DNA of 64,000 nucleotides from Coemansia sp. RSA 487 (Eukaryota > Kickxellomycota > Kickxellomycetes > Kickxellales > Kickxellaceae), in contig JANBRJ010000013.1 in assembly GCA_027577595.1 (NCBI GenBank), positions 1-64,000 of the forward strand. The letters run 5' to 3'. Below the pieces are notes generated by a model that saw nothing but the letters and a program-made list of their open reading frames with translations, had not been told where the DNA came from and searched no databases. Positions 18,857 through 29,677 of the stretch are shown here, piece after piece. Both the position numbers and the translations under genes were made by a program. The stretch's first letter is position 1. Each line of letters opens with the position of its first letter.

Positions 18857-21800
18857 ATGAACAAGCAGACTATAGAGCAGGTGGTTTACATGCTGCAACT
18901 GGTGCACAGCGCAGACACAACCGAGAATCGACGCAAGGAGGCACACGAGTTCTGCCAGCGCTTAAAAGACAGCCCCGATGCCTTGAACCAAGGCGTTGAG
19001 CTAGCATCATCGTCCGTAGGGAGCGGATTGCCGCCGCAAGTACAACACTTTGGACTGCAACTGATCGAGCATGTGGTACGGCACCATTACCGTTCCGGCC
19101 GCAACGCCAAAAGCAACAACACAGCAGGGAAGCTTGGGACCGATGAGATGCTTCAGTTACGCGACCAATTGTGGAGAATGATATTTGAAGCGTGTGAGCG
19201 ACAAACGGCGGCATACATAAAGGAAAAGTTGGTGGCTGTTATGGTACAGCTGATTATTCGGCTGTGGCCGTCTGTGCAGTGGTGCAACTTGAATATGCAG
19301 TTGATGCAGCTGTATTCATCGTCATCGTTGGTACATCGAGAAATGGCGTTGCGTATCTGGAAGACACTGGGCGAGGAGATGTTTGTGTACGACCGGGATG
19401 CAATGGCAACTGTGCGCAAGAGCGATTTGATCAATGGGATTATCGGTGCTTTGCTTCCCAAAGCAGTGGTTGTTGAACTCTATCCGACAGGATACCGCAT
19501 GAGTGGCGACGCTGATGATACGAGCAACACCAAGAAGGCGCTTCCGATTGTGCTGGAGCCCGGAAACGAGGACGGATGGTTGTTGCGCTGGGCCACCGGT
19601 ACAGCCGATGCCGGTTCGATGGATGAGCAGCAGCTTGTGGGGCTGGTTGACACAATAGGCGTCTTTATGGACTGGGTGCCAGTAAAGGCGCTGGGTCCGA
19701 CGCAGGTGGTTCCGCGGCTCGGGTCTCTTCTACAGACGTCGTCAAGCGACACGGTGCGGTTACGCGCAGCGGCAGCACTCGAGGTCATTTCGCGGCGCAT
19801 AGCAGTCCTTGGCGAGGAGCGTGACATGGTGATCCTAGAGTTTGCGCAGAACTACGATGGAGCGGTGGCTGTGGCCATGGGCGACACATACCGCAGCACT
19901 TTGCCGCCGGCGATCGAAGAAGCGTGGACAGACACGGTTGATGCGCTCACATTCGCCAAGTCAGTGTCGCAGATATGCAGCAACCTGGTGACGCTGCAGT
20001 GGGCGCGCAAGAAGCTCGAGATCAACATACTGCCGCATCCAGAGCGATTTCTGGAGCTGCTGATGGCGCTGTGCAAGGACCGGCGGCTCACTGTAGCATC
20101 AGTTGCGCTGAGCGGCTGGGGCGCCATCATCAAGCACGGCACGCTGTCGCGCGCGCCTTCCGTGACTGCTGCCTTTAGTACGCTGACTGAGCATGCCACA
20201 ACCGCCTTGTTCAGCGTATGCAGGTCGGCGCACTTGCTGTCTGAAGCAATTAGCAAGGGCGCAACATTAGGCAACGAGGCCATCGGAATCGACGAGGACG
20301 AAGTAGACCAGTTCGAGTCGCTGGCGGAGCTGCGCATGTTCCTGAACAGCGAGCTTCGTACGCGGCTACTGGCAATCATCCGCGGGATGTGCGATCTGGA
20401 TCCAGCAGGCTTTGTTGGGTGGATCCTGCCGTCGCTTGTGCCAGTGTTTGCTGCGCAGCAGCAGGGTTCTAGCAGTGATATTGGCCATGTGTCGGTTATC
20501 GAGGCTGCATTCATGACAGTCGATGCAATCCTGTCGACGCTGGACGATGCCGAGCAGCGCGCACTGGCTGAGAGCGACGATGATGCCGTGGCAGCGATCC
20601 GCAAGGCCCGTGCGCCGTGCTACGAGCTCGGACGTCGCGTGGTGCAGTTCGACATTGCAAGCACAGCGCTGACCACCAGACAGCTCAACACGCTCCCGTC
20701 GTTTGCGTTTCTTTTGCGCCGGCCAGCAGTCGAATCGTCAGACGAGGCACGTGAGCTTATGTTCATGGTCCTGCAAAAGTGCACCAGCTATCTGGGGGCA
20801 TCATCGGCTCAGAGCATGAGTGGCAGTACCCGTGAGGCACGCAACGTGGCGAGACGAGCTACGGCGGCAATGGTGCGGCTGGCCGTGGCGATTCCGGACT
20901 CACTGATGCTGATCTACCAGGATTTGTCGCAGCTCGTGCAGAGCCGGATGGCCGATCCCAATGTGGCTGGCACGATCAAGAGCTATCTGGGAGAGTTCCA
21001 GCTTGCGTTGGTGTCTGGAGCAACGGTGAGGCTGGCAGAGCGCAAGGAGCTGGCGCGGCCCATCATCCAGCCGCTGATCGAGTCGCTTAACGGCTTTGTT
21101 CCCGCGCTGCAGTCGCCCGAGACTTTCATGTCAATGCTGCTGGGGCTGCCGGCGCTCGACCAAGCGTATGCACACAATGGCGAGACGTTGCCTTCCGACG
21201 CAAAGCAGGCGCTGGACGGTGCGCGTGGCGCTCGCAACGGCCTGTCGCATGTTCTTTCGACGCTGCATATCTACCTGAACCGCACACTAGGTAATAACGG
21301 ATCTTCTGACGGACCGAATCTGGCGCCTCTGTGGATCGACTATGTCAGCGAGCTAGTCCCTCCGATAATGCGTCTCGTGCAATGTGTGCAGTCGCTGTGG
21401 AACCCTGTGCGCTGGCAGCATCTGCCGTGGCAGTCGGCGCAAGCGCAGCGCAACCTGTTTGGCCTCCTCGAGATATCCACTGCTGAGCGGCTCTCGATCA
21501 TCGGAGTTAGCGATACGAGCCACCAGGAAGACCAGCACCAGCAGCACGGAACCAAGGAGCAGCGGCTGGATCTCGAGACCCGTGCCGTCTACCACACGCT
21601 CTCGGTTTTCCGTGAGTATGCGTACAAATGCCTTGGCAAGTGTGCGCGGCTGCCCGAGATGTTCGACCCCAAGGTGGTTCCAGACCCTGCAGCGCAATTC
21701 ACCAGCTGTTTGTTTGCCGATGCTGAGTCTATGTCTGCGCGCCACTGGCGGATTCTCCTGGCCGATGTCATTCGCCCTGTCCTGGACGCCGTAGGCAACT

Positions 21801-22927
21801 GGCCCGGTCTAAACTCCGCTCAAATGCCATCTGCTAGTTCTTCAGCTCAAACGCACAATATGGCTATGGTTGCTGGGTTTGTTCCTGTGTGGCTAGAGCC
21901 ACTGTTCTCGTTCTGCACCCAGAGACTGCAAACTGAGTGGCGCGAGCTTTTGGCTCGCGGTGCAGTGCTTACGTCAAAGGAAGACATTGCAGCAGTAGCG
22001 CTTGGCAAATATGCGCACCAAGAAAATGACGCAGCCAGCGGTGTGTCTGTAGACGACGACATTGTGCACGAAAAGATGCTCCGTGACTGGACACGCTCAT
22101 GGAGCCAGCTTGTGGCAGACCTGCTTGCAGATATGGCGGAATGGATCCCCGAAGCCACGCAAATCGAGCACGAGCTGCTCAGCTCTTCGCAGGTGTCTGC
22201 CACAAACAGCGGTGATGGAAATAGAAACCGTGCAGTCGGTGCCTTTATCCTCAACTCATGCGACGTGTTTGCCACCACGCTCAGCACAGCACTAGGTGCG
22301 CTGCAATACAAGGATACGCAGTCTGTGCAGCGTGTGCTCTTGTCGCTGGCGCGGGTGGCGCCGTCGCTTGTTGTCGTTGCGCTATTGCCGATGTATGTTC
22401 CGCCAACACAGCAGCACGCAGCTATCGTCAGCGCCTACATGGCGCGGATGGACCGGTCGCTTGTAAAGCCCACAGGCCATGGGTGCTCTAGCGTGTTTAC
22501 GTGGCTGGCCACCGATCTTGTCAACGTGCTGGTTGGTGTTCTCCGCGACTCGGCGCTGATTGACCTGCAACCAAGTGCGCTTGGATTGCTGGCGGACCTG
22601 GTGTACTTTAGTGCAGCAATATCGTCGCGGATGCCGCGGTCGTGGACGTTCCGCAACTCGTCGGGCAGCGCTGGGAACGGCTCTCCGTCAGCGGATGCAA
22701 TTCTCCCTGTCGGCGATCCGGGTCTTGTATTCCGCAGAGCCATGCACGAAACGATTCTCCCGGCATTGCAGGCCTCGGGTATCACTTCCGACGACTTTGA
22801 GCACTCCATCGCGCAGCTGACTTCCACCGCCTGCGATGCAAAGCACCGCAAGGCTATTATCAAGGTTGCGCTGCAGCCGATGCTTGCTGTTGAAAAGAGC
22901 CAGCTGTTTGATGACAAAAACAAATAA
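18857..22927 (+). CDS. MSN5: Exportin, Msn5/Exportin-5 type
   Basis: This karyopherin-beta carrier exports cargo such as phosphorylated regulators in yeast, or small structured RNAs in animals, from the nucleus with Ran-GTP. The 1356-residue product has the XPO5-type N-terminus: YMLQLVHSADTTENRRKEAHEF (about 11-32), FCQRLKDSP, then VQHFGLQLIEHVVRHHY, the first two HEAT repeats that contact Ran. A KEKLVAVMVQLIIRLWP helix (about 122-138) matches the exportin-1/importin-beta-like domain. HEAT-like helices run to the C-terminus. It is longer than yeast Msn5 (1224) and human XPO5 (1204). No intron is evident. It is divergent from TEL2 and followed in the same orientation by a chitinase 352 bp away. 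Which cargo class it serves cannot be told from sequence. Confidence 0.9.
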   Translation: MNKQTIEQVVYMLQLVHSADTTENRRKEAHEFCQRLKDSPDALNQGVELASSSVGSGLPPQVQHFGLQLIEHVVRHHYRSGRNAKSNNTAGKLGTDEMLQLRDQLWRMIFEACERQTAAYIKEKLVAVMVQLIIRLWPSVQWCNLNMQLMQLYSSSSLVHREMALRIWKTLGEEMFVYDRDAMATVRKSDLINGIIGALLPKAVVVELYPTGYRMSGDADDTSNTKKALPIVLEPGNEDGWLLRWATGTADAGSMDEQQLVGLVDTIGVFMDWVPVKALGPTQVVPRLGSLLQTSSSDTVRLRAAAALEVISRRIAVLGEERDMVILEFAQNYDGAVAVAMGDTYRSTLPPAIEEAWTDTVDALTFAKSVSQICSNLVTLQWARKKLEINILPHPERFLELLMALCKDRRLTVASVALSGWGAIIKHGTLSRAPSVTAAFSTLTEHATTALFSVCRSAHLLSEAISKGATLGNEAIGIDEDEVDQFESLAELRMFLNSELRTRLLAIIRGMCDLDPAGFVGWILPSLVPVFAAQQQGSSSDIGHVSVIEAAFMTVDAILSTLDDAEQRALAESDDDAVAAIRKARAPCYELGRRVVQFDIASTALTTRQLNTLPSFAFLLRRPAVESSDEARELMFMVLQKCTSYLGASSAQSMSGSTREARNVARRATAAMVRLAVAIPDSLMLIYQDLSQLVQSRMADPNVAGTIKSYLGEFQLALVSGATVRLAERKELARPIIQPLIESLNGFVPALQSPETFMSMLLGLPALDQAYAHNGETLPSDAKQALDGARGARNGLSHVLSTLHIYLNRTLGNNGSSDGPNLAPLWIDYVSELVPPIMRLVQCVQSLWNPVRWQHLPWQSAQAQRNLFGLLEISTAERLSIIGVSDTSHQEDQHQQHGTKEQRLDLETRAVYHTLSVFREYAYKCLGKCARLPEMFDPKVVPDPAAQFTSCLFADAESMSARHWRILLADVIRPVLDAVGNWPGLNSAQMPSASSSAQTHNMAMVAGFVPVWLEPLFSFCTQRLQTEWRELLARGAVLTSKEDIAAVALGKYAHQENDAASGVSVDDDIVHEKMLRDWTRSWSQLVADLLADMAEWIPEATQIEHELLSSSQVSATNSGDGNRNRAVGAFILNSCDVFATTLSTALGALQYKDTQSVQRVLLSLARVAPSLVVVALLPMYVPPTQQHAAIVSAYMARMDRSLVKPTGHGCSSVFTWLATDLVNVLVGVLRDSALIDLQPSALGLLADLVYFSAAISSRMPRSWTFRNSSGSAGNGSPSADAILPVGDPGLVFRRAMHETILPALQASGITSDDFEHSIAQLTSTACDAKHRKAIIKVALQPMLAVEKSQLFDDKNK

Positions 22928-23279
22928 TGTTACTATCCATTCTTCCTAGTTTTACCCCGCATTTGTTACAATTATACATATACAGTTTATGAGTTTATGT
23001 TGTGCGTTTACGGCTCCCCTCTTTTTTTAGAATTTATTCCCTAAAAATAACACCTTTCATATTCCACGATCAAGCTTCATTTTCCTAAAGTGGAGATAAC
23101 ATTCTCTCAAACCTATGGTCGAATTAAAGATGGTATCCCTGAAACAAACAAAAAAAGCAATCCACATCGTTTCCAGCCCCTAGCTGTCAAACTTCCATGT
23201 CAAAGAAAAAAACTCTCTTTAGCTTCCCAACATTTCTACATCTAATATTACAGTTTTATACGAAGGTTATTAGTCAATC
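22928..23279. other. Intergenic region before the chitinase gene
   Basis: About 350 bp, AT-rich, containing the MSN5 3' end and chitinase promoter. Nothing else was recognised. Confidence 0.6.
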
Positions 23280-25496
23280 ATGTATTGGCGTGTTGCAACC
23301 ACTTGGGCACTGCTTCTTTGCGCATGTAGCGCACCGCCATTTGGCACCCTTAGATCAAGGATGCTTGTCGAAGCATCACCAGACACCAACGAGCAATCGC
23401 ACGAATCCTCGGCTTCTTGCGGACCGTCGTCGCGCTACGTTGTTGCGTACTACCCGACATGGAAGCGACAGTCGCTGATGAACATTGACTGGTCAAAGAT
23501 AACGCACCTGAACGTAGCGTATGGAATTCCGACGGATAGCGGCGAGTTCACATTTGATGGCGAATGGTTCCTGCCGCAATTGGTGCGTGACGCGCACAAG
23601 GAGAAAACCAAGATCTCCGTGAGTATTGGCGGGTGGACCGGATCCAACAGATTATCGACCATCATGCATGACGCACACAAGCGCGCATCGCTTATCCGCG
23701 CAATCGGCGCATTTGTCGAAAAGTACGAGCTCGATGGCATTGATATCGACTGGGAATACGTTGGTCGCGAGGGATCCAAGTGCAACAAGTACTCTGCATC
23801 GGAGGACGCAGGCAATCTGCTCCGTTTTGTGCGCACACTGCGCGCATCGTTCCATGCCAGGTTCTCTGGCGCAGATGAGAAGCTGATCAGCTTGGCTGTG
23901 CCCATGCAGCCCTTTGATGGGCCCGATGGTCCAATGAAGGACGTTAGCGCCTTTGCTGAGTACGTCGACTTTGCATCCGTGTTGGCATTCGACGTGAACG
24001 GCGCATGGTCCAACACGACAGGCCCCAACGCGCCTCTTGATTTCGAGAAAAACAGGGGCGCGCAACATTCGCTCTCGCGCGCAGTCGACCAGTGGCTGGG
24101 CGCCAAATGGCCCGCCGACAAGCTAGTTGCTGGCGTATCGTTCCATGGCCGCTCGCTCACCACGCGTAACGTGATAACTGCCAAGGAGGGCGCCGAAATG
24201 TACGTCGCCTTTGATAAGGATGTGCCGCAAGGCGACGAGGAAGATGCGCTATGGTACGATGTGTGCGAGAATGTCAATGCAATGTCTGGAGTCTGGCAAT
24301 ACAAGCACTTGCGTGACCAAGGCGTGCTCAAGACCGCCAACACCACGGGAGAAGAGTGGATCCGCATGTGGGACAACAGAACTAGCACGCCGTGGCTGTA
24401 TAACCCGCAAATGCGCCGCTTTATCTCGTACGATGATCCTATGTCGGTTGCGAAGAAAGTGGATTTCGCCAGATCAAAGAATCTAAAGGGAATGATGGCG
24501 TGGTCGCTGCATGCAGACTACAATAACGAGCTGCTTGGTGCGCTGGACAAGCTGGGTCCATTGTGTCGCGGATCTAAATCAGACTCTGACCAACGGACCC
24601 AGTCTACTTTGGACTCATCCTCTTCATCGACTTCTACGTGGTCGCCGCCCCAGCCGTTTGCCTCCCTACCAACTCTATCGTCCAGCACGACTATTTCAAC
24701 GCCGGCTGGCAGCAATACGGCCGCAAGCGCCACCAGTACTAGCAGCGCAAGCACTGAGTCGTCTTCAGAGCAGCCTTCTCCGTCCCCATCGCCGGAACCC
24801 TTACCGCCCAGTACCACTGAACCATCGCCATCCAGCACAATCGAACCATCGTCGTCTAGCATAATCGAACCATTGCCAGCTTCCGCTTCTTCCACAGGAA
24901 AGGCCATTCTGTTTGACAGCCAAGGCGTGCCATACATGCTGATCGACGGTCAATCGACACCAGTTCCTTCAGAGCTTGCCGAGAAGATCATGCACGCTGC
25001 CGAGCGCACAGCTCACAGTTCCGAATCCGATTCACTGGCAACCGCCTTGAGCGGTACTCCAAAGGAGCCCCTAGCCATCCCTGTCGTTGACAGCTCGGAA
25101 TTGCCCAAACTAAAGGCAACCACCACCAGAAAGGGACTGAGCGGATTGGCTACCGCTCCTACCAACCTGTTCGATACTCCACCCAAATCGCTCCCTGCCA
25201 CTACTACCCCTCTAACCGCCTCGCCCACAGGCTTTGCAGCAACGTTCTTCCTGACCCTGGACACCAATACGCCTGCAGGAAGTGTTGGCTCACAGTCTAC
25301 TACGGTTATTCCGTTTTCCCAAATGATGGCCAGTGCAGTGTCAGCAAGTGCACCTGCGATGCCATTGCAAACAACAGCTGCACGTACCAGTGCCCTGTCA
25401 GACGGGGCTACTCCGGAACTGGCTTCAGACCCACTTGCCACTTCTTCTTCCACAACTAATACTTCTTCATCATCGACTCCAAAGCCTCTTTTCTAA
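23280..25496 (+). CDS. Secreted GH18 chitinase with Ser/Thr-rich tail
   Basis: The 738-residue protein starts with a short hydrophobic signal peptide (about 1-17; VATTWALLLCACSA). The glycoside hydrolase 18 barrel occupies about 55-430: YVVAYYPTWKR at the first strand, KISVSIGGWTGS (the SxGG motif), DGIDIDWEY with catalytic Glu159, and a late GMMAWSLHADYN strand. It hydrolyses beta-1,4 N-acetylglucosamine links in chitin, in the wall or in food. After the barrel comes a ~300-residue Ser/Thr/Pro-rich region, likely O-glycosylated and extended, with runs of SSSSST and repeated EPSPSST-type units. No chitin-binding module or clear GPI signal is visible at the C-terminus (ends TPKPLF). Wall remodelling is the likely role; a predatory or saprotrophic role is possible. 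Confidence 0.93.
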   Translation: MYWRVATTWALLLCACSAPPFGTLRSRMLVEASPDTNEQSHESSASCGPSSRYVVAYYPTWKRQSLMNIDWSKITHLNVAYGIPTDSGEFTFDGEWFLPQLVRDAHKEKTKISVSIGGWTGSNRLSTIMHDAHKRASLIRAIGAFVEKYELDGIDIDWEYVGREGSKCNKYSASEDAGNLLRFVRTLRASFHARFSGADEKLISLAVPMQPFDGPDGPMKDVSAFAEYVDFASVLAFDVNGAWSNTTGPNAPLDFEKNRGAQHSLSRAVDQWLGAKWPADKLVAGVSFHGRSLTTRNVITAKEGAEMYVAFDKDVPQGDEEDALWYDVCENVNAMSGVWQYKHLRDQGVLKTANTTGEEWIRMWDNRTSTPWLYNPQMRRFISYDDPMSVAKKVDFARSKNLKGMMAWSLHADYNNELLGALDKLGPLCRGSKSDSDQRTQSTLDSSSSSTSTWSPPQPFASLPTLSSSTTISTPAGSNTAASATSTSSASTESSSEQPSPSPSPEPLPPSTTEPSPSSTIEPSSSSIIEPLPASASSTGKAILFDSQGVPYMLIDGQSTPVPSELAEKIMHAAERTAHSSESDSLATALSGTPKEPLAIPVVDSSELPKLKATTTRKGLSGLATAPTNLFDTPPKSLPATTTPLTASPTGFAATFFLTLDTNTPAGSVGSQSTTVIPFSQMMASAVSASAPAMPLQTTAARTSALSDGATPELASDPLATSSSTTNTSSSSTPKPLF

Positions 25497-27358
25497 ATCT
25501 GCCCTTTTTTATTGACAACTTAATTTACCATATACTAGCGTTAAAGATCCTTGCATTTGAAAATATGGAAACCAATGAATTCGGCCAGATAACAACGATG
25601 GCAATGCGGACACTGGATGCAGCTGTTGTGAAATTCGGTTGGATCGAAATTGAAACACACCAGCTTAGATAGATTTATTGTGCAACAGTCTGTCATGGTT
25701 TAATAAATTAAAACTCCCTCTGTGCGGTTTGGCACTTTCTGATGACTAGTAGATATATAAAAGCAGCTTGAGTATTTTTTGCAACGAGCGAGCTCGACCT
25801 TTCTGTCGATGCTGGTAGTCTCTATTTAATACTTTTTTTTTCTCAAAAATGATGCAAAATATTGACGGCGAGTGCCACCAAAAAACGGCCATGCCCAAAA
25901 GTAAGTAGCAAATGTCCGCATTTGCCGGAATATGCAACTACCAAGATCCGCAAACAATGGATCAGCACCACTAAGGTAGCACTTGTTTGAACTGAATCCC
26001 CTCGGCCTCTCCCCCCAAAAGATCTGATTGAACTACCAAAAAAAAGTCCGTAAAAGGCCGTCAACGGCTAAAAATACCGTTAATAGCACAGAGTAAGTGG
26101 CACAGCTCTCCAAGGTTTCATGAACCGTATATTAATTCTAGACACCAATGTCAAAAAAAAGTATAACCAGTTTTTGTTGCTGAATTGCAGTGTTTATTAA
26201 CATTAAATTCTAAAAATAAAAAACACAATGTCATTATTTAAATCTGCTGCATACAAGTATATGAAGCCCAAGGTCATTTACATCAAAGGCCAGGTTACAA
26301 GAGGAGCATTTACGGCGGTCATCGTCCAAATAAACAGGGTTCTGGTTGTAAATAAATGGGCTGCGTGAATGTTTATAGTAATACAGCATTGTTTGTAAGT
26401 AGTAGCCTGACACATGCAAAGTTCCTCCTTTCAAGCTTGCTTAGCGAATGTCGACAATGTCCTGGAAGGCAAATTCCGATATGAAATAAAGAAAGCTAAC
26501 ACCTGGTAAAGGAAGAGCATATCTCAAAGCATGTGCAAGCAGGTGGTCCTGTTTTTAAACCCCGACACCCTTTACTTGAGCTGGTGGTAACAGCGACCAA
26601 CATCAGTTTGCTTTTTCTTCGTGAAGAAAGAAACCACCAACAATGATCATCATTATGCAAAATATCGAGATCAGTGTTCAAACGATTCTTTCTGCAAGTG
26701 TTCACCATACAAAAACTACGTGTGCAATTATTTAAAGTCTCTGGAGGGTAACTCTGTTGATGGTCAAGATTGTACCGATCCGAAGCATCAGCACCAAATG
26801 CTCTTTATTAAAAACACTGTTCCTTTTCTATAAATATGTTTGCATCACCTTATTGTCAATCGGAATGCAGTTACTGCGTTTCTATCGTATATGGCTGTTT
26901 CTGCGCATGTGACCGGCAGAAGAAGCAACGGAATGAATCGCCTCCTTGTATCATTCACACGAACAAGAATGGTAGCAATTGCAGTAGCTACACGACGTGT
27001 ACGGGCCAGCACCGACAGCGGCGATGCTGACACATACGGCAATAACAGTGCCTGTGGTTTTATCGCCATGCATGCCTTATAGATGCTGGCTCTGGTCAGA
27101 CATTTTAAAAAATATATACAAATATAAAACAGCTAGCCAAGGATAAAAGAGCAAGGATTTTGCACATTCGCGCTAAGATCAAAAGAGAACTAGAAACCAA
27201 CTCTTTATATCTCAGATTTACCCCCTCCCTATATATACACATCTCTGACAGAACACGGAACGAACACATGGCTTATTAACACAGGTTTCTTTTTAACACC
27301 AAAAAAAACAAATATCCTTTTGTGATTAAAAAAAACAATAAAAAGAAAATAAAGAAAA
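25497..27358. other. Gene-poor interval with scattered short frames
   Basis: No gene is convincing here. A TATA-like TATATAAAA at 25754-25762, an ATG at 25849 and a good donor GTAAGT at 25901 could mark a first exon on the plus strand, but no matching second exon was found. In another frame 25853-25990 is open for 45 codons (ending KIRKQWISTTKVALV). A minus-strand frame at 26234-26434 ends with a C-x2-C ... H-x3-C zinc-finger-like pattern (CSSCNLAF, then LHILVCSRF) and may be a terminal exon. The plus-strand frame at 26621-26833 is Cys/His/Asn-rich but unassignable. These may be exons of spliced genes or decayed elements. Confidence 0.35.
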
Positions 27359-29677
27359 TTACATGATGCTTGCCATGTCGCGGTGGTACAGCCTGACGAA
27401 CTTTTTAAAGATATTGTCGTACAGGAGCTGCAGAACCTCCGAATGAGCCTCATCCATCATGTCGACGGTGTACTTCTGCGAGTGGATCAAGCGTGTGATG
27501 GCTTCGGAGATGCGGCCCTCAACGTTGATTTGCAGCGTGGCACCATCAGCGATGAAGGTGGAGTAGAAGCCATAGTAATCGCCACGCAGCGCAAACGGAA
27601 GGGTCTTAAAAGTGTTCATGTTTCCTTGGCGCGTCAAACCAGCCGGTGTTTGCAGAAGCGACGCAATAACAGTGTAGCGGACAGGCGTGAACGGCGGGAT
27701 GCGAGACAGAACCATGATGTCTTCGCCGTTGCTGTTGCGGCGCTGCGGGAGGTTACCGATGGCAGCACCGCCGACAGCCAACGACGCAGTGTTATCAAAG
27801 GTTTGCGGATGGCTGCCACCCAAATGGTACTGGTCACCCATCATTTCCTCTCTTGCTTGGTCCATGCTGGCAATGGCCCTCTTCTCGTTGTTTCCGCCCT
27901 TGAGCGCATTGAAGAAGCGGCCGAGCTTTGAGCCGCCGGGACTGGCGGCTCTCTTTGTTCTGGACGGCATTACTGTGGACATGCCCCCCTTTGGCGCAAC
28001 GGAAAGAGATGCAGGCGTGATGTCGCGCAGATATGCGCCGTTCTTGTTGCCGCCCTTCTTCATGTGGGGGCTCATCATTACAGCCTTGTCGCTGTAGTCG
28101 ACGACATCCGACATCGAGCCAGCATCGCCAACCGATATGATGGTGTCGGGGTTGCTCTCGAGGTCGAGATGCTTGCCGGCCAAACCACTGTTGCCGTTCA
28201 GGTGCAGACGCAGGGGATCCTTTTCGTTGTTCATGCGCGAGCCCGAGGACCGGCCGCCATTCTCGCCTTCAAGCATTCCGCCGGCATAGTTGTTGGAGCC
28301 GTTGTAGGTGACGGCCATGGGGTTGATGCCATCGCCCCACCTTCTTGTCTGGCTGTTGCCCAGATCAATGTCCTCTTCGCCGTCAATGTCCTCGTCGTCG
28401 GCTTCGGCGTCGTCAAAGCCAGGCTCGCCCATGTTGTAGAAGCGCACCGTGTTGGCCTTGAGGACCTGGTACTCCTCGAGGAACAGCGTGATCTCCGTGC
28501 AAAAGTTGGCCGCGCTGTAGATCTTCAGCTTCTCGAACAGCTCGGGGTGATTGAGCACACGGTAGAACAGGTCCTTGCTGACCGAACGCCCCGAGTTGTC
28601 GGACCACGTGAACGAGTCGGAGTGGCGGTACGAGCGGATCAGCGGGTAGATAACCGACGTGATCTGCGACATGTTGAACAGCAGCGCACACCACAGGAAC
28701 GAGTCCCAGAACGGATCACTTCCACCAAAACCCTTGTTTGTTTGCACAATGAACATGACGATACACACGAAGGTGAAAAGATTGTTCAGCAGGATATCGT
28801 GACGGATACCGAAGGCATCCTTGATGGGCCAGATATGGTAGACGATGAACGGCGTCAGCACAATACAGTAGAAGGCAGTCAGCCCGTACAGAGGGAAGTA
28901 TTCCCACACACCGACCGGGCACTTGGAGTACATCATGGGGTTGACGCCCAGATCCTTGGTGAATCCCTGGATGAAGGCGCACACAATGGCTGCAAACAGC
29001 GTGGCTGCCAGCGTGTACCACACAAGGCGCCGCTCCGTCAAATGCATACGCTCGCGTTCCCACCATCTGCCGACGCCGCCCCACATGCGGGAAAACACAG
29101 ACGGCCGCTTCTCCCCTGCCTGCTGTGCGCGCGGTCCAAACCCGTGGTTCTGCGCATTGACGTCTTTTCCCCGCGCATGCTCGGTATGTTTGATGTCGCC
29201 GTCGCTATTGCGCAGCGTGCCTTTGCCGTACAGCTGGGCCGCCGTCATCTGACCCGCCTTGTTACGCTCCTTGAGCTTCTGCAAATTACGGAAACTCAAA
29301 ATGTACAGCCGCACAGCACGCGCCATCGTGCACGACACCCACAACATTACGCCCGGATATGCAGCCCACAGGATAACAAAGCATGGGAACTTTCCGGGCC
29401 ACACGAACTGGAACAGGAAGCATGTGTTGACTACCATAATAGTAAATGAGCCGATACTTGTAAGCAGTACCGCGTGCGCGTTAATATCCAGGGTGCGGCG
29501 TCCACGATACACGAACAGGCATGTTGATACTGCAAATAGGAAAATATCGACAACACCAATCCACAGATACACCTTCTGCTGGAGAATAGGCACGTGCGTC
29601 GAGTGCACGGGCGTTCCGTCCGGCAAGTATGTATCGCCTTCAGCCCGCTTGCCTAGCAGGTGCGACAGAAACGGCAT
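27359..29677 (-). CDS. Seven-transmembrane RGS-domain protein
   Basis: The 772-residue product has seven hydrophobic segments (about 36-57, 66-92, 99-125, 219-240, 261-281, 297-313, 325-347) and a cytosolic RGS domain, the layout of plant RGS1 and fungal GprK-like receptors. RGS domains speed GTP hydrolysis by G-alpha. The RGS fold is split: its first helices lie at about 368-406 (LFYRVLNHPELFEKLKIYSA, then CTEITLFLEEYQVLK), and its last at about 698-765 (GRISEAITRLIHS, DEAHSEVLQLLYDNIFKKFVR). Between them are about 290 residues of acidic, Asn/Gly-rich and basic sequence without a fold. A basic third-loop-like segment (about 150-200) separates TM3 and TM4. The gene is intron-free. The signal sensed is unknown. 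Confidence 0.82.
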   Translation of the reverse strand: MPFLSHLLGKRAEGDTYLPDGTPVHSTHVPILQQKVYLWIGVVDIFLFAVSTCLFVYRGRRTLDINAHAVLLTSIGSFTIMVVNTCFLFQFVWPGKFPCFVILWAAYPGVMLWVSCTMARAVRLYILSFRNLQKLKERNKAGQMTAAQLYGKGTLRNSDGDIKHTEHARGKDVNAQNHGFGPRAQQAGEKRPSVFSRMWGGVGRWWERERMHLTERRLVWYTLAATLFAAIVCAFIQGFTKDLGVNPMMYSKCPVGVWEYFPLYGLTAFYCIVLTPFIVYHIWPIKDAFGIRHDILLNNLFTFVCIVMFIVQTNKGFGGSDPFWDSFLWCALLFNMSQITSVIYPLIRSYRHSDSFTWSDNSGRSVSKDLFYRVLNHPELFEKLKIYSAANFCTEITLFLEEYQVLKANTVRFYNMGEPGFDDAEADDEDIDGEEDIDLGNSQTRRWGDGINPMAVTYNGSNNYAGGMLEGENGGRSSGSRMNNEKDPLRLHLNGNSGLAGKHLDLESNPDTIISVGDAGSMSDVVDYSDKAVMMSPHMKKGGNKNGAYLRDITPASLSVAPKGGMSTVMPSRTKRAASPGGSKLGRFFNALKGGNNEKRAIASMDQAREEMMGDQYHLGGSHPQTFDNTASLAVGGAAIGNLPQRRNSNGEDIMVLSRIPPFTPVRYTVIASLLQTPAGLTRQGNMNTFKTLPFALRGDYYGFYSTFIADGATLQINVEGRISEAITRLIHSQKYTVDMMDEAHSEVLQLLYDNIFKKFVRLYHRDMASIM

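Noticed and set aside
28064-29449. 461-codon open frame on the plus strand, antisense to the 7TM-RGS gene
   Set aside because: It is the complement of a conserved coding frame. The antisense product (rich in His, Arg and Val) has no domain pattern.
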